Positions 7,626 to 17,106 of a stretch of 64,000 nt of DNA are shown in pieces. A program made the position numbers and the translations under genes. Every line of letters starts with the position of its first letter. Position 1 is the first letter of the stretch. The notes below the pieces were generated by a model, which was not told the origin of the DNA, did no database searches, and saw only the letters and a program-made list of their open reading frames with translations. The DNA is from CAVPCZ01 sp963779225 (lineage in GTDB: Bacteria > Bacteroidota > Ignavibacteria > UBA10030 > UBA6906), in NCBI GenBank assembly GCA_963779225.1, contig CAVZWW010000003.1:2046001-2110000 (forward strand). Direction: 5' to 3'.

Positions 7626-9146
7626 ATGGCCAAACGTGTCCTGCTTGATGGCGATTCACTGACCATAGACCGTGTGACGGCTGTCGCGCGTGCCGGAACC
7701 CACGCGGGGCTCGCACCGTCCTCAAAACGACGCATGCAGCAGTCGCGTGCCTGGGTGGATAAGGCCGTTCGTGACCACGCCGTGGTCTATGGCGTCACCA
7801 CCGGCTTTGGCGCTTTCCAGAATGTGTCCATTCATCCCGACCGTATTCGTGAACTTCAACGCAATCTGATTCTCAGCCATTGCGCTGGTGTCGGCCGGCC
7901 TTTCGACGAGGAAGTTGTTCGCGCTATGCTCCTCCTCCGGGCCAATGCCCTCGCGCGCGGCCATTCCGGCATTCGGGTGTCCACCGTCGAACGGCTGCTG
8001 GAAATGTTGAACCGCGGCGTCCATCCGGTCGTCCCCGAACAGGGATCGGTGGGTTCCAGCGGGGATCTTGCACCCCTGTCCCACGCAGCTGCGGTGCTGA
8101 TTGGAGAGGGGGAGGCTTTCTACCATGGCAAACGTATGCCCGGTGTGCAGGCGATGCGCGCGGCGGGAATCATGCCGGTGGTGCTTGAGGCAAAAGAAGG
8201 ATTGGCGCTGAACAACGGAACCCAGGCAATGACCGCTGTAGGCGTTCTTGCGGTGTACGATGCCAGGCGGCTTGCGGTAGTTGCCGATATCGCAGCTGCG
8301 ATGACCCTCGAGGCCGTCAAAGGAAAAAGCACACCGTTTGCCGAACGTGTGGTTGCCACACGTCCCCATCCGGGGCAGGCAATTGCCGCACGGAATATCC
8401 GCTCGCTCATTCGGGGGAGCAGACTGGTTGACCGGGTTGACCATGACACCCGCCAGAAAGTCCAGGATTCCTATTCTCTCCGCTGCGCACCTCAGGTGCA
8501 CGGCGCCTCCCGCGATGCGATCGCGTACGTCGCCGGCGTCGTCGAAACGGAAATCAACTCCTCCACCGACAATCCACTCATCTTCCCGGACACCAACGAA
8601 GTACTGAGCGTCGGTAATTTCCACGGCCAGCCGGTCGCCATCGCTATGGATTTCCTTGCTCTTGCTGTTGCCGAGCTCGGCAATATCTCCGAGCGGCGGA
8701 CCGCAAAACTTCTGGACCGGCAGCATAGCTACGGTCTCCCGGCTTTTCTCGCCGCCGACGGGGGAGTGGAATCAGGTTTGATGATTGAGCAGTATACCGC
8801 CGCGGCGCTGGTCTCGGAAAACAAAGTCCTCATACATCCCGCCAGCGGCGACTCTATTCCGACGTCGGCGAACCAGGAAGACCATGTGAGTATGGGCACG
8901 ATCGCCGCTCGACAGGCCCGGCAGGTCGTCCAGAACGTCGAGAGAGTCCTGGCTATTGAACTGCATTGTGCGACGCAAGGACTGGCATTCAGATCAGAGC
9001 GTCCCGGCGCCGGGACGAAACACGCATTCGAGATCATCCGCACTGCGGTCCCTTCGCTCCGCGGCGACCGGGAGTTATCCCGCGACGTAGAACGTATCGT
9101 GGGCCTGATGCACGCGGGAGCATTCGACGGGCTCACGAGTGCGTAG
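7626..9146 (+). CDS. hutH: Histidine ammonia-lyase
   Basis: Converts L-histidine to urocanate and ammonia, the first step of histidine degradation. The MIO cofactor loop is GSVGSSGDLAP with the triad Ser144-Ser145-Gly146; the canonical triad is Ala-Ser-Gly. Other active-site features fit HAL rather than PAL/TAL: YGVTTGFGAF (Tyr55), LSHCAGVG (His85, the histidine-selecting position) and ANQEDHVSMG with Glu. Length (506) is normal. No hutU, hutI or hutG is within the window, so either the rest of the pathway is elsewhere or the enzyme has another role. It sits directly behind hisS, pairing histidine use with histidine breakdown. Confidence 0.9.
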   Translation: MAKRVLLDGDSLTIDRVTAVARAGTHAGLAPSSKRRMQQSRAWVDKAVRDHAVVYGVTTGFGAFQNVSIHPDRIRELQRNLILSHCAGVGRPFDEEVVRAMLLLRANALARGHSGIRVSTVERLLEMLNRGVHPVVPEQGSVGSSGDLAPLSHAAAVLIGEGEAFYHGKRMPGVQAMRAAGIMPVVLEAKEGLALNNGTQAMTAVGVLAVYDARRLAVVADIAAAMTLEAVKGKSTPFAERVVATRPHPGQAIAARNIRSLIRGSRLVDRVDHDTRQKVQDSYSLRCAPQVHGASRDAIAYVAGVVETEINSSTDNPLIFPDTNEVLSVGNFHGQPVAIAMDFLALAVAELGNISERRTAKLLDRQHSYGLPAFLAADGGVESGLMIEQYTAAALVSENKVLIHPASGDSIPTSANQEDHVSMGTIAARQARQVVQNVERVLAIELHCATQGLAFRSERPGAGTKHAFEIIRTAVPSLRGDRELSRDVERIVGLMHAGAFDGLTSA

Positions 9147-9242
9147 TGAGGAATTGTCTTTTTGATTCTATCCTTTGTTTTCCGCCATTACTCTCCATTG
9201 CGGTTGTTAGACCAGCCGGATTTCTTACACGAGGAACGACCC

Positions 9243-10241
9243 ATGCACTCACCCTGGCTTCCCTCTGAAGATCGGTACAGCTCCATCCCATATCGCCGCT
9301 GCGGCAGGAGCGGCCTGAAGCTGCCCGCTCTCTCCCTGGGGCTCTGGCACAATTTCGGCGGCGTGGACATACTCGATAACGGACGGCAGATTCTCCGGCG
9401 AGCCTTTGACAAGGGGATCACGCATTTTGACCTCGCCAACAATTACGGCCCGCCACCAGGCTCGGCGGAAGAAACATTCGGCAGAATTCTCCACGACGAT
9501 TTTCTTGCCCATCGAGATGAACTCGTGATCTCCACAAAAGCGGGGTACTTCATGTGGCCCGGCCCGTACGGCGAATGGGGCTCCCGCAAATATCTGGTCT
9601 CCAGTCTGGATCAGAGCCTGAAACGCATGGGCCTGGACTATGTCGATATCTTCTATTCTCACCGTCCCGATCCAAACACACCTCTCGAAGAAACCATGGG
9701 AGCCCTCGATTTTATCGTGCGCTCGGGCCGGGCACTGTACGCCGGCATCTCCAATTACAGCGCCGAAACAACCCGCAGCGCCGCCGCCCTGCTCCGGCAA
9801 CTCGGAACGCCGTGCCTCATCCACCAGCCGGTGTATCATATGTTCAATCGTTGGATAGAAGGGGAGCTTCTCCAGACCTTGTCTGAAGAAGGGATGGGCT
9901 GTATCGTGTTTTCCCCGCTCGCCCAGGGTGTCCTGACGGGGCGGTACCTGGACGGCATCCCGGCCGGCTCGAGGGCCTCAAAGCCACACGGGTTCTTGCG
10001 CCCGGAAGAGATAACGAACAAAAAACTGGGAAAGGTCCGAGCACTCCATACGGTTGCTCAATTGCGCGGGCAATCACTGGCCCAGATGGCCATTGGATGG
10101 GTGCTCCGCCACCCTGGCGTGACCTCGGCTGTCATAGGTGCCAGCTCAGTCGAACAACTGGATGAAGACCTCCAGGCACTTGAAAAGCTGGCGTTCCAGG
10201 CGGAAGAACTCGCAGAAATCGAACGGATTCTGACTTCGTGA
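9243..10241 (+). CDS. Aldo/keto reductase (YghZ/GpR-like)
   Basis: NADPH-dependent carbonyl reductase of the aldo/keto reductase superfamily. ATG 9243 is chosen because ACGAGGAACGACC precedes it; the frame stays open further upstream. The protein opens YRRCGRSGLKLPALSLGLWHNFGG and shows the catalytic tetrad: Asp and Tyr in THFDLANNYGPP, Lys in VISTKAGY and His in IFYSHRPD. The C-terminal cofactor segment (VIGASSVEQLDEDL) is present. The GPYGEWGSRKYL and GLDYVDIFYSHRPDP segments resemble the L-glyceraldehyde-3-phosphate reductase subgroup (YghZ). Substrate not established. Confidence 0.88.
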   Translation: MHSPWLPSEDRYSSIPYRRCGRSGLKLPALSLGLWHNFGGVDILDNGRQILRRAFDKGITHFDLANNYGPPPGSAEETFGRILHDDFLAHRDELVISTKAGYFMWPGPYGEWGSRKYLVSSLDQSLKRMGLDYVDIFYSHRPDPNTPLEETMGALDFIVRSGRALYAGISNYSAETTRSAAALLRQLGTPCLIHQPVYHMFNRWIEGELLQTLSEEGMGCIVFSPLAQGVLTGRYLDGIPAGSRASKPHGFLRPEEITNKKLGKVRALHTVAQLRGQSLAQMAIGWVLRHPGVTSAVIGASSVEQLDEDLQALEKLAFQAEELAEIERILTS

Positions 10242-10291
10242 TGGATCAGTACAGTGGAACCAAACAGGAATCCCCTGCTGTTATATAAGCA

Positions 10292-10810
10292 ATGGAATAT
10301 CTGAGAGTATTGATCGTAGTTATCGTTCTCTTGCCCGGCATTTGGGTACACAACGCCGTGGCGCAGACTGAGCGGAAGAAAGCCGATTCCTCGGCAGCAA
10401 AGGAACGTGTTCCCGTGGAGAAAGTGGTGAAATCGGATGCCGATTGGAGAAAGCAACTCTCTTCGGAGGAATATGAGGTGACCCGCAAAAAGGGGACAGA
10501 AAGCCCTTTCACCGGGCGGTACTGGAATACGACCCAAAAGGGTATCTACCTCTGCATCGGATGCGGTGCAGAGCTCTTCAGTTCTGAAACCAAGTTCGAT
10601 GCAGGTTGCGGCTGGCCAAGTTTTTGGGATACCCTGGAAAAGAAACATGTCCGCGTCCAGGTGGATAGCAGTCACGGCATGGTGAGATCTGAAATCGTCT
10701 GCGATCGCTGCGATGCACACCTCGGTCATGTCTTTGAAGACGGTCCTCCACCGACCGGGTTGCGGTACTGCTTGAATTCCGTCTCGCTGAAGTTTGTGCC
10801 CGCAAAGTGA
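10292..10810 (+). CDS. msrB: Peptide methionine-(R)-S-oxide reductase with signal peptide
   Basis: Repairs oxidised methionine in proteins. The core has both zinc CxxC pairs (Cys88/Cys91 in CIGCG, Cys137/Cys140 in CDRC), KFDAGCGWPSFW, HLGHVFEDGPPPTG and the catalytic Cys160 in RYCLNS. A hydrophobic N-terminal stretch (residues ~4-25, ending AVAQ) indicates export, so it probably acts in the periplasm or envelope rather than the cytoplasm. Its periplasmic electron donor is not visible nearby. A GC-rich terminator hairpin follows at 10831. Confidence 0.93.
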   Translation: MEYLRVLIVVIVLLPGIWVHNAVAQTERKKADSSAAKERVPVEKVVKSDADWRKQLSSEEYEVTRKKGTESPFTGRYWNTTQKGIYLCIGCGAELFSSETKFDAGCGWPSFWDTLEKKHVRVQVDSSHGMVRSEIVCDRCDAHLGHVFEDGPPPTGLRYCLNSVSLKFVPAK

Positions 10811-10830
10811 TAAGCCAAGCCTCCTGAAGT

Positions 10831-10854
10831 TCCCGGGGGAAACGGCCCCGGGGA
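10831..10854 (+). terminator. Rho-independent terminator after msrB
   Basis: TCCCGGGG and CCCCGGGGA flank a 7-base loop, followed by a pyrimidine-rich TCTTCCTTCC. It separates msrB from the glycan operon. Confidence 0.6.
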
Positions 10855-10953
10855 TCTTCCTTCCGGTCCTGAACCTGTTTCTTGCAACTCACGCCTGTTC
10901 CGCGTATCTTTTCCCAGCCATTCACCCTTCAACGTCCACACTTGGACTGACGC

Positions 10954-11940
10954 TTGCCTCGTCCCAACATACTCGTTGTTTCAACACTTTCTTCCCCCTT
11001 CATTCTTGAAGATGTTGACCTGCTCCGGAAGCACGCCGACGTCGAACATCTTATCGTTCATGGTATGCAGGCTCCTCTGAGGATTGCATCCGGAGTCCGG
11101 CGCGCGGATGCGGTCCTTACCTGGTTTGCCTCCGTGTATGCCGCCGCTGCAGTCGGCGCAGCGCGGAGGTCGGCGAAACGTTCCGTACTGATCGCTGCCG
11201 GTGCGGATGTGGCAGATGTGCCGTTTTCCGGATACGGACCGGGCCGGAATGCCTGGAAACGGCGAGCCGTCGGGTGGGCGTTGCGGCATGCAAGCGCTGT
11301 CCTGGCAGTGGATAATTCGCTGGTGGCCAATGCTGCACTCCTGGGGAGGTATGATGGCGCCAACATCCACACTGTACCGACAGGTTACGACCCGGACAGA
11401 TGGTTTCCGGCGGGCAAGAAAGAACCTCTGGTGCTCACGGTCGCTGGATGCGAGACCGAAGTACGGTTGAAGGTGAAGGGGGTGGACTTCCTCCTCCAGG
11501 TGGCGCGAACACTCCCCGATGTCCGGTTTGTCCTTGTAGGACTCCGTCAGCCCTTGCTCGCACGGATTGAGGCCGCGCGTCCGCCAAATGTGGATCTTCT
11601 TCCCTATCGTTCCAGAGGCGATCTCCTTCCGTTGTACCAGCGCGCAAAGGCCTACTGCCAGCCATCAATGAGTGAAGGTCTTCCTAACAGCCTCTGCGAA
11701 GCTATGCTCTGCGGATGCTCCCCCGTGGGGACTGCGGTCGGAGGAATCCCGGAAGCAATTGGAGAGACCGGCCGTGTTGTACCCTATGGAGATGTGGAGC
11801 AAATGCAGCAGGCAATCAGTGCGGCGTTGCTGGCCTCTCCTCAACTGGCCGAATCCGCTCGAGCCCGTATCATCCGGAAATACCCTCTGGCTGCAAGAGA
11901 GGCTGCTCTCCTCGTGCACCTGGGAATTCCACAAACGTGA
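10954..11940 (+). CDS. Glycosyltransferase family 4 (first gene of glycan operon)
   Basis: Retaining GT-B glycosyltransferase acting at the cytoplasmic face of the membrane on a cell-surface glycan precursor. The start is TTG at 10954, opening PRPNILVVSTLSSPFILEDV. The C-terminal donor-binding half shows GVDFLLQVARTLPDVRFVLVG, PYRSRGDLLPLYQRAKAYC and the GT4 E-x7-E region SEGLPNSLCEAMLCG. N-terminal acceptor residues give no specificity clue. The stop overlaps the next gene's GTG start by 4 bases (GTGA), so this is the first cistron of a four-gene operon. Confidence 0.85.
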   Translation: MPRPNILVVSTLSSPFILEDVDLLRKHADVEHLIVHGMQAPLRIASGVRRADAVLTWFASVYAAAAVGAARRSAKRSVLIAAGADVADVPFSGYGPGRNAWKRRAVGWALRHASAVLAVDNSLVANAALLGRYDGANIHTVPTGYDPDRWFPAGKKEPLVLTVAGCETEVRLKVKGVDFLLQVARTLPDVRFVLVGLRQPLLARIEAARPPNVDLLPYRSRGDLLPLYQRAKAYCQPSMSEGLPNSLCEAMLCGCSPVGTAVGGIPEAIGETGRVVPYGDVEQMQQAISAALLASPQLAESARARIIRKYPLAAREAALLVHLGIPQT

Positions 11941-13340
11941 AACGTGCGGCCCAAAATATCCTGGCCGTCTTTGCGGGGGATATCGCAAGCAGGGCTGTCG
12001 GATTCCTGGCCACTGTGTATCTTGCCCGTACCCTGGCCCCAGAAGGTTTTGGTCTCGTGACCATCGGGCTGGCCGTGCTGGGCCATCTTCAGCTTCTCAC
12101 CAGTCCGGGTTTTCAGATCGTTGAGACGCGAAATGTCGCCAAGCTCTCAACGTTCGATCCGGACCGCCTCGGCGGCGTTATCGTGGTCCGGTCGCTCCTT
12201 TCCACCGGCGGCCTCCTCTTGACAGTACTTGTCGTTGTCCTGTTTTTTCCGGCCAATCGCACCGGTCTGGTTGTGCTCACGAGCGTCGCTTCATTGCTGC
12301 CCATGGCATTGTACGTAGATTGGGTGCTGCAGGGGAAAGAACAATTTGTCAGTGTAAGTGCTGCCCGCTTTGGCGGGTATGTCGTCTATGGGCTGATGGC
12401 GCTCCTTCTGGTTCGTTCAGCGGAGGATGTTGTGGGCGCCCCGCTCGCCTTCCTGACCGGGTGCACGGCGACAGCCCTTCTTCTCGGTGTGGCGCTGCTG
12501 CGCACTGCAGGCGTGCCTCACTTTCGCTGGGCACCCTCGATGTGGAGGCGTATCCTCATCGAGAATCTCCACATCGGATGGGCTATGTTCCTCGGCCAGA
12601 TGATCGTCAACCTTCCTCCTCTCATCATAGGTATATTTCTGACAACAGCCGGAGCGGGACAGTATAATGCGGCAATGAAATTGGTCTTTCTCCTCCTGGT
12701 CCTCGATCGGGTTGTCAATGCCGTTTTCCTTCCTGCTGTATCACGGATGATTGTCCGGAACCGTAGCGAGGCGGAAAAACTCATCGATGTCGGACTTCGC
12801 GTGCTTCTGGTTATTGGTATTGCGGCAGTGCTTTGTGGCATTCTTCTCGCTCCGTATGCTGTTGTGTGGGTGTTCGGGGATTCATACGATGGGGGGATCA
12901 TCACTTTCCAGGTTCTGCTGCTCTACGTGGTGCTTACTCTTCTGAATTCCATCGTCGTGTGCGCCCTCGTCGGCGCCGGAGGAGACCGGATGTATGCCGG
13001 CGTGATCACAGCCGGGACGATTGCGCTGGCGCTATTTCTCCTGATACTGACACCCCTGTTCGGGCTTGCCGGTGCGGCTGTTGCCGTGGTCCTTGGCGAA
13101 GCGGTGACCTTGCTCCTGATGCTGAATCGTACCGGAGCCGTTATCACGCTTCCGCATCCCGGCGTGTTTGTCCCCCCGCTACTGGCGGGCGCCGTCGGAA
13201 TGGCCGTTGCATGGTTCGCCCTTGCAGCCGGCCCGTTGCCGGCCGTTGGCGCAGCGATTGCCACCTATGGTGTTGCCCTCATCCTCCTGAAGGTGATCCT
13301 TCCGTCTGATATACGTTACCTGCGGGAGAAGCTCCTATGA
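11937..13340 (+). CDS. Polysaccharide flippase (Wzx/PST family)
   Basis: Integral membrane protein of 467 residues with about 12-14 hydrophobic segments. It opens KRAAQNILAVFAGDIASRAVGF, a standard start of MATE/PST-type O-antigen flippases, followed by YLARTLAPEGFGLVTIGLA. It would flip a lipid-linked oligosaccharide across the inner membrane. The start is the GTG at 11937, which overlaps the upstream stop; the longer open frame upstream is out-of-frame shadow of the glycosyltransferase. Its stop overlaps the ATG of the next gene (ATGA). Confidence 0.88.
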   Translation: MKRAAQNILAVFAGDIASRAVGFLATVYLARTLAPEGFGLVTIGLAVLGHLQLLTSPGFQIVETRNVAKLSTFDPDRLGGVIVVRSLLSTGGLLLTVLVVVLFFPANRTGLVVLTSVASLLPMALYVDWVLQGKEQFVSVSAARFGGYVVYGLMALLLVRSAEDVVGAPLAFLTGCTATALLLGVALLRTAGVPHFRWAPSMWRRILIENLHIGWAMFLGQMIVNLPPLIIGIFLTTAGAGQYNAAMKLVFLLLVLDRVVNAVFLPAVSRMIVRNRSEAEKLIDVGLRVLLVIGIAAVLCGILLAPYAVVWVFGDSYDGGIITFQVLLLYVVLTLLNSIVVCALVGAGGDRMYAGVITAGTIALALFLLILTPLFGLAGAAVAVVLGEAVTLLLMLNRTGAVITLPHPGVFVPPLLAGAVGMAVAWFALAAGPLPAVGAAIATYGVALILLKVILPSDIRYLREKLL

Positions 13341-14893
13341 ACCTTTGCGCCGGGCTTACGGCTCCGTCACAAACCTGGGAACTGATGCTTTCCCAGGAGG
13401 GTCTGCCCTGGCAGGTGCTGGATCTCCGTGAAGGAGTTGCCGAAGACCGCTGCTCGGTCCTCATCGTCGTCCGGCCTCTTGAACCGGCTGAGGCGGACGC
13501 GGTTGTCGCATACCTGCGGTCAGGTGGAGGGGTCATCGGGGCTGCGCACCATCTTGCCGGCGCACTGGGCACAACGACACGCCGCGAGCGTCTCTCCTAC
13601 GTTCTCGGCGATGGTGATAAGGCATTTGAATTCTCCGGCCTGCTCGACCTCGGTCTCATTGGAGGGATTCCGCGCGAAGCGAATAGGCTCCGTACTCAAC
13701 AGAACGATTTGGCGCTCTTCGCGGGACCAACACACGGCGGCACGGCAGTCCTGTTGCCGTTCGATGTCCACGCCGCGATGACCGACAGCCGCACCGCAAC
13801 CAAGGCCTTCTACTGGCAACGCGAGCGGTTGCCTACGGAACACGTATCGCTGGTGGCAAAAGGGGAGGTGCGTCGTCTTTTCCACAAGGCGCTGGCATAC
13901 CTCCACCATGCCCGCGGCTTGCCCTATGTCCACCTCTGGTACTTTCCGTCCGGCGAGCGGAATATCCTGGCATTTCGGGTGGACACGGACGGGGCACCGC
14001 GGAGCGATATCGATACGCTCTACGATGTGGTGAGAGAATCCGGTGTCGGTGCCACATGGTTCGTGGATGTGCGCGCACACGAATCCTGGCTGTCGCATTT
14101 TTCCACTCTGGCCGGCCAGGAGATTGGACTTCACTGCTACGAACATCGTGTGGCCGGGGATCCGGCATGGAACAGACGGCAGATCGCCCGTGGTCGGGAC
14201 CTGTTGGATGCGGTCGGACTTTCACCCGGCGGGTTCGCTGCACCGTACGGGACCTGGAGGCCGGACTTTGCGTCCATCATTGATGAATTCGGTTTCCTGT
14301 ATTCGTCCGAGTTCTCCTGTGCGTATGACACGTTCCCCCTCTATCCGGAGATCCATGACCGGCTTTTTCGGACGCTCCAGATCCCCATCCATCCCGTGAG
14401 TATCGGGAGTCTGCGGCGGATTGGAGCCACCGCACGGCAGATGGAGGAATACTTCCAGTCGCTGACGGCAATGAAGCTGGCCCGCCAGGAGCCACTCTTC
14501 TTCTACCATCATCCCACTCACCGGAACTGGGATGTCGTGCGCCACTTGCTTGAAGGAATCCGCACCCAGGGCATCAGGCCGATGTCGCTGGGAGCATATG
14601 CCATGTGGTGGAAGGGCCGGGCCGGCGTACCTCTTCAGATGTCCGTGACGAAGGGAGTGCTCTCCTGTTCAGCCGCCGGTACGCTGCTGCAACACGATGT
14701 TGCCTTCCATGCAATGCGCAGTGATGGAACCGAGGCTACGTTCAACCCGGCGGAACAGGTGGTGCTCGGCACGCTCTCCTGGCAACGGGAGACGTTTTCT
14801 CCGAACCCTCCCGACATCCGGCGCATCCGGGAGATCGATCCCCGTCGTTTGCTGGGTGACCTGTACAACACCATGCTCAGGAGGCTGAAGTGA
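13337..14893 (+). CDS. NodB-type polysaccharide deacetylase with N-terminal GATase-like domain
   Basis: Residues ~210-420 are a polysaccharide deacetylase domain: ILAFRVDTDGAPRSDIDTLYD (metal-binding Asp-x-Asp region), GLHCYEHRV (metal His) and GGFAAPYGTW. It would remove N- or O-acetyl groups from a glycan. The N-terminal ~200 residues are unrelated: PWQVLDLREGV, VLIVVRPLEPAEADAVVAYL and SGGGVIGAAHHLAG resemble a ThuA/glutamine-amidotransferase-like alpha/beta domain. ATG 13337 overlaps the flippase stop. No signal peptide is visible, unusual for a deacetylase acting on exported polymer, so it may act on a cytoplasmic lipid-linked precursor. Confidence 0.82.
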   Translation: MNLCAGLTAPSQTWELMLSQEGLPWQVLDLREGVAEDRCSVLIVVRPLEPAEADAVVAYLRSGGGVIGAAHHLAGALGTTTRRERLSYVLGDGDKAFEFSGLLDLGLIGGIPREANRLRTQQNDLALFAGPTHGGTAVLLPFDVHAAMTDSRTATKAFYWQRERLPTEHVSLVAKGEVRRLFHKALAYLHHARGLPYVHLWYFPSGERNILAFRVDTDGAPRSDIDTLYDVVRESGVGATWFVDVRAHESWLSHFSTLAGQEIGLHCYEHRVAGDPAWNRRQIARGRDLLDAVGLSPGGFAAPYGTWRPDFASIIDEFGFLYSSEFSCAYDTFPLYPEIHDRLFRTLQIPIHPVSIGSLRRIGATARQMEEYFQSLTAMKLARQEPLFFYHHPTHRNWDVVRHLLEGIRTQGIRPMSLGAYAMWWKGRAGVPLQMSVTKGVLSCSAAGTLLQHDVAFHAMRSDGTEATFNPAEQVVLGTLSWQRETFSPNPPDIRRIREIDPRRLLGDLYNTMLRRLK

Positions 14894-15927
14894 CCGTTCA
14901 TTTTGCAGGTTATCAAGCTCTCTCCATTCTTCATGGTGGTCCGCGCACGCAGATCACAGAAACCATGCGTCATGTACAGACGCAGGGGATTGAGACCCTT
15001 CCGTTTGACCCCTGGGCGCCATTCAAGCCTGCGGCGGGAGACGTGTTCCATCTGTTTTCTGCGAATATCGGAACATACCACCTGGCAAGGGAGATACACA
15101 CTCTGGGTCTTCCCCTCATCGTATCGCCGATTACCTATAGCACCCATTCCGCTGCATTTGTGCGGCGCCTGCTGCGGATATCCCGTTTGGCCCAGAAGGG
15201 CGGGGCGGGCATCTGGACGGACTATGCGTTATGCGCTGACATTCTCTCCTGGGCGGACCACATACTCCCCAACACTCATGCCGAGGGTATCCTCATAGCA
15301 GAAGGATACGGCGTACCGGAGCACCAGATCACCATTGTGCCAAACGGCGTGGATGGTCGGTTTGCCACCGCAGATCCGGAACTCTTCCGGCGGACATATG
15401 GCCTGGAGGATGTGATTCTCAATGTCGGCCACATCGGACACACCCGCAAGAATGTGCTGACACTGATCCGTGCATTGGCGACCATTGATCATCCGGCGGT
15501 GATCATCGGTCGGATAATCAAGAGCCCGTATGGTGACGCCTGTGTGCGAGAAGCCGCGAGACATAAGCACATACTCCTGATCGACGGCCTTCCCAACGAC
15601 GGAGAACTGCTCGCCTCAGCCTATGCGGCGAGCCGTGTGTTTGTGCTCCCCTCGCTCTTCGAAACACCGGGTATTGCAGCACTTGAAGCGGGTCTGGCGG
15701 GGGCGAATGTCGCGATTACGAAGTACGGGGGGACGCAGGAGTATTTCGGTGCGATGGCGGACTACGTTGATCCTCATTCGGTGGAATCTGTGCGGGCGGG
15801 AATTCTTGCGGCGCTGGAGAGGCCCCGTTCAGCCGCTTTACGCGAACACATCAAGAAGCACTATCTCTGGCAGACAATTGCTGAACAGACGGCGAAGGTG
15901 TATGCCCGTTATCTACCGGGATCGTAA
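14890..15927 (+). CDS. Glycosyltransferase family 4 (last gene of glycan operon)
   Basis: Starts at GTG 14890, overlapping the deacetylase stop (GTGA). The 345-residue GT-B enzyme shows VPNGVDGRFA (interdomain hinge), DVILNVGHIGHTRKNVLTLIRAL and the GT4 motif LPSLFETPGIAALEAGLAG with the two glutamates, then ITKYGGTQEYFG. It ends 19 bases into the convergent lipoprotein gene. With the other three genes it makes a compact surface-glycan assembly unit; sugar specificity is not readable. Confidence 0.87.
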   Translation: MTVHFAGYQALSILHGGPRTQITETMRHVQTQGIETLPFDPWAPFKPAAGDVFHLFSANIGTYHLAREIHTLGLPLIVSPITYSTHSAAFVRRLLRISRLAQKGGAGIWTDYALCADILSWADHILPNTHAEGILIAEGYGVPEHQITIVPNGVDGRFATADPELFRRTYGLEDVILNVGHIGHTRKNVLTLIRALATIDHPAVIIGRIIKSPYGDACVREAARHKHILLIDGLPNDGELLASAYAASRVFVLPSLFETPGIAALEAGLAGANVAITKYGGTQEYFGAMADYVDPHSVESVRAGILAALERPRSAALREHIKKHYLWQTIAEQTAKVYARYLPGS

Positions 15928-16364
15928 AGCAGGACGACATCGCTGCCGCTCAAAACACCGACCACAATGTCGTACCGCTCCCCCTCTATCGTGATCGTCC
16001 CCCAGCCCCTGATTGTGTAGATGCTGTCGTTGCCCCGGGCGTTGAAGGTCAGGAGTATTCCCCGACCGAAATCCACCGTGATCCAGCCATTCCCTCCTGC
16101 CACCGCTTTCCCGGGATCTGTAAGGCTTAACTTCACATAGCGATGGGGATCCTGTTTCAACGGCCCCTCTTCAGTGGAAGGATCAAGCTCGCGTATCGAA
16201 CGGAACTCCATTGAAGTGCCAACGTGGAGAACACAACTGTCAAGACCGTTCGCCTGTATCTCTTGCCGGACGCTTTCGGTGAAAATCGGGAGTGCTGTTG
16301 CACATCCAATGATCAAGATGGCAGCAAGGATGGGCAGGGAACGGAGATGGGAAGTGTGCATCAT
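15909..16364 (-). CDS. Hypothetical lipoprotein
   Basis: Signal peptide MHTSHLRSLPILAAILIIGC with a lipobox LIIGC, so the mature protein would be anchored through Cys. The mature ~130 residues (SCVLHVGTSMEFRSIREL...ITVDFGRGILLTFNARG...) look like beta-rich secreted protein. No family recognised. It converges on the glycan operon and overlaps its last 19 bases, so no free terminator lies between them. Confidence 0.65.
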   Translation of the reverse strand: MMHTSHLRSLPILAAILIIGCATALPIFTESVRQEIQANGLDSCVLHVGTSMEFRSIRELDPSTEEGPLKQDPHRYVKLSLTDPGKAVAGGNGWITVDFGRGILLTFNARGNDSIYTIRGWGTITIEGERYDIVVGVLSGSDVVLLYDPGR

Positions 16365-16413
16365 GACCTCGAAGAAAGACCCCTCCGCAGTGTACGTGAT
16401 TGCGGCGAAAAGA

Positions 16414-17106
16414 TCAAGTAGCAGATATCGTATGTGCCTCCATCTCCATCTGATGCGTCAGTTCTTTCCCCAGATAGCGGTCGACAAGCTCGTGCACAAC
16501 ATAGAGAAGAGGGGTGATCGCAACTGCGATGCAGAACTTGTAGATGTAGTTGGTGAGGCCGATGTTAAGAATCTGTCCGGCGGAAAGCGGGCCATAGAAA
16601 GCGATGAACAGGACCACAAATGAATCGATCAGCTGTGATACCACAGTCGAGCCTGTCGCTCTCAGCCAGAGCATCTTTCCGTGCGTCCGCGCACGAATGA
16701 AGTGAAACACCGAGATGTCGACAAACTGACCGATCAGGTAGGCGGTCAATGAACCGACGATGATGCGTGTTGAGATGCCGAACACGGTATTAAATGCCAG
16801 GTCAGGAACCGGTGAAATTGCGGCGGCAGGAATGGCCATTTGCACCTGAAGGAGCAGGAGGGCCAATAACACCATTACCATGCCAACTACCGTAATGAAT
16901 CGTATGCCCTTCCTGCCAAAATACTCGTTGATGATGTCGGTCACGATGAACGTGATGGGGAAGGGAATCACTCCCATCGTAAGCGTGAACACCAGGTTGT
17001 CGTTCACTGCCATCTGGATCAGTTTGCCGCCCGTGGTTTCAGCGAGAACGAGAGCGGTGAGAAATATGGCCGACAAGACGGTGAACAGTCTGAGACGCTT
17101 ATCCAT
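16414..17106 (-). CDS. yhhQ: Queuosine precursor transporter (YhhQ family)
   Basis: Inner-membrane transporter of the QPTR/DUF165 family that imports 7-cyano-7-deazaguanine or related queuosine precursors. The signature region is well kept: NEYFGRKG, FIVTDIIN, YLIGQFVDISVFHFIR, and GSTVVSQLIDSFVVLFIAFYG. About six hydrophobic segments are seen in 230 residues, the usual length. It suggests that the cell salvages queuosine precursor for tRNA modification. Divergent from the tRNA-Ser region. Confidence 0.9.
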   Translation of the reverse strand: MDKRLRLFTVLSAIFLTALVLAETTGGKLIQMAVNDNLVFTLTMGVIPFPITFIVTDIINEYFGRKGIRFITVVGMVMVLLALLLLQVQMAIPAAAISPVPDLAFNTVFGISTRIIVGSLTAYLIGQFVDISVFHFIRARTHGKMLWLRATGSTVVSQLIDSFVVLFIAFYGPLSAGQILNIGLTNYIYKFCIAVAITPLLYVVHELVDRYLGKELTHQMEMEAHTISAT

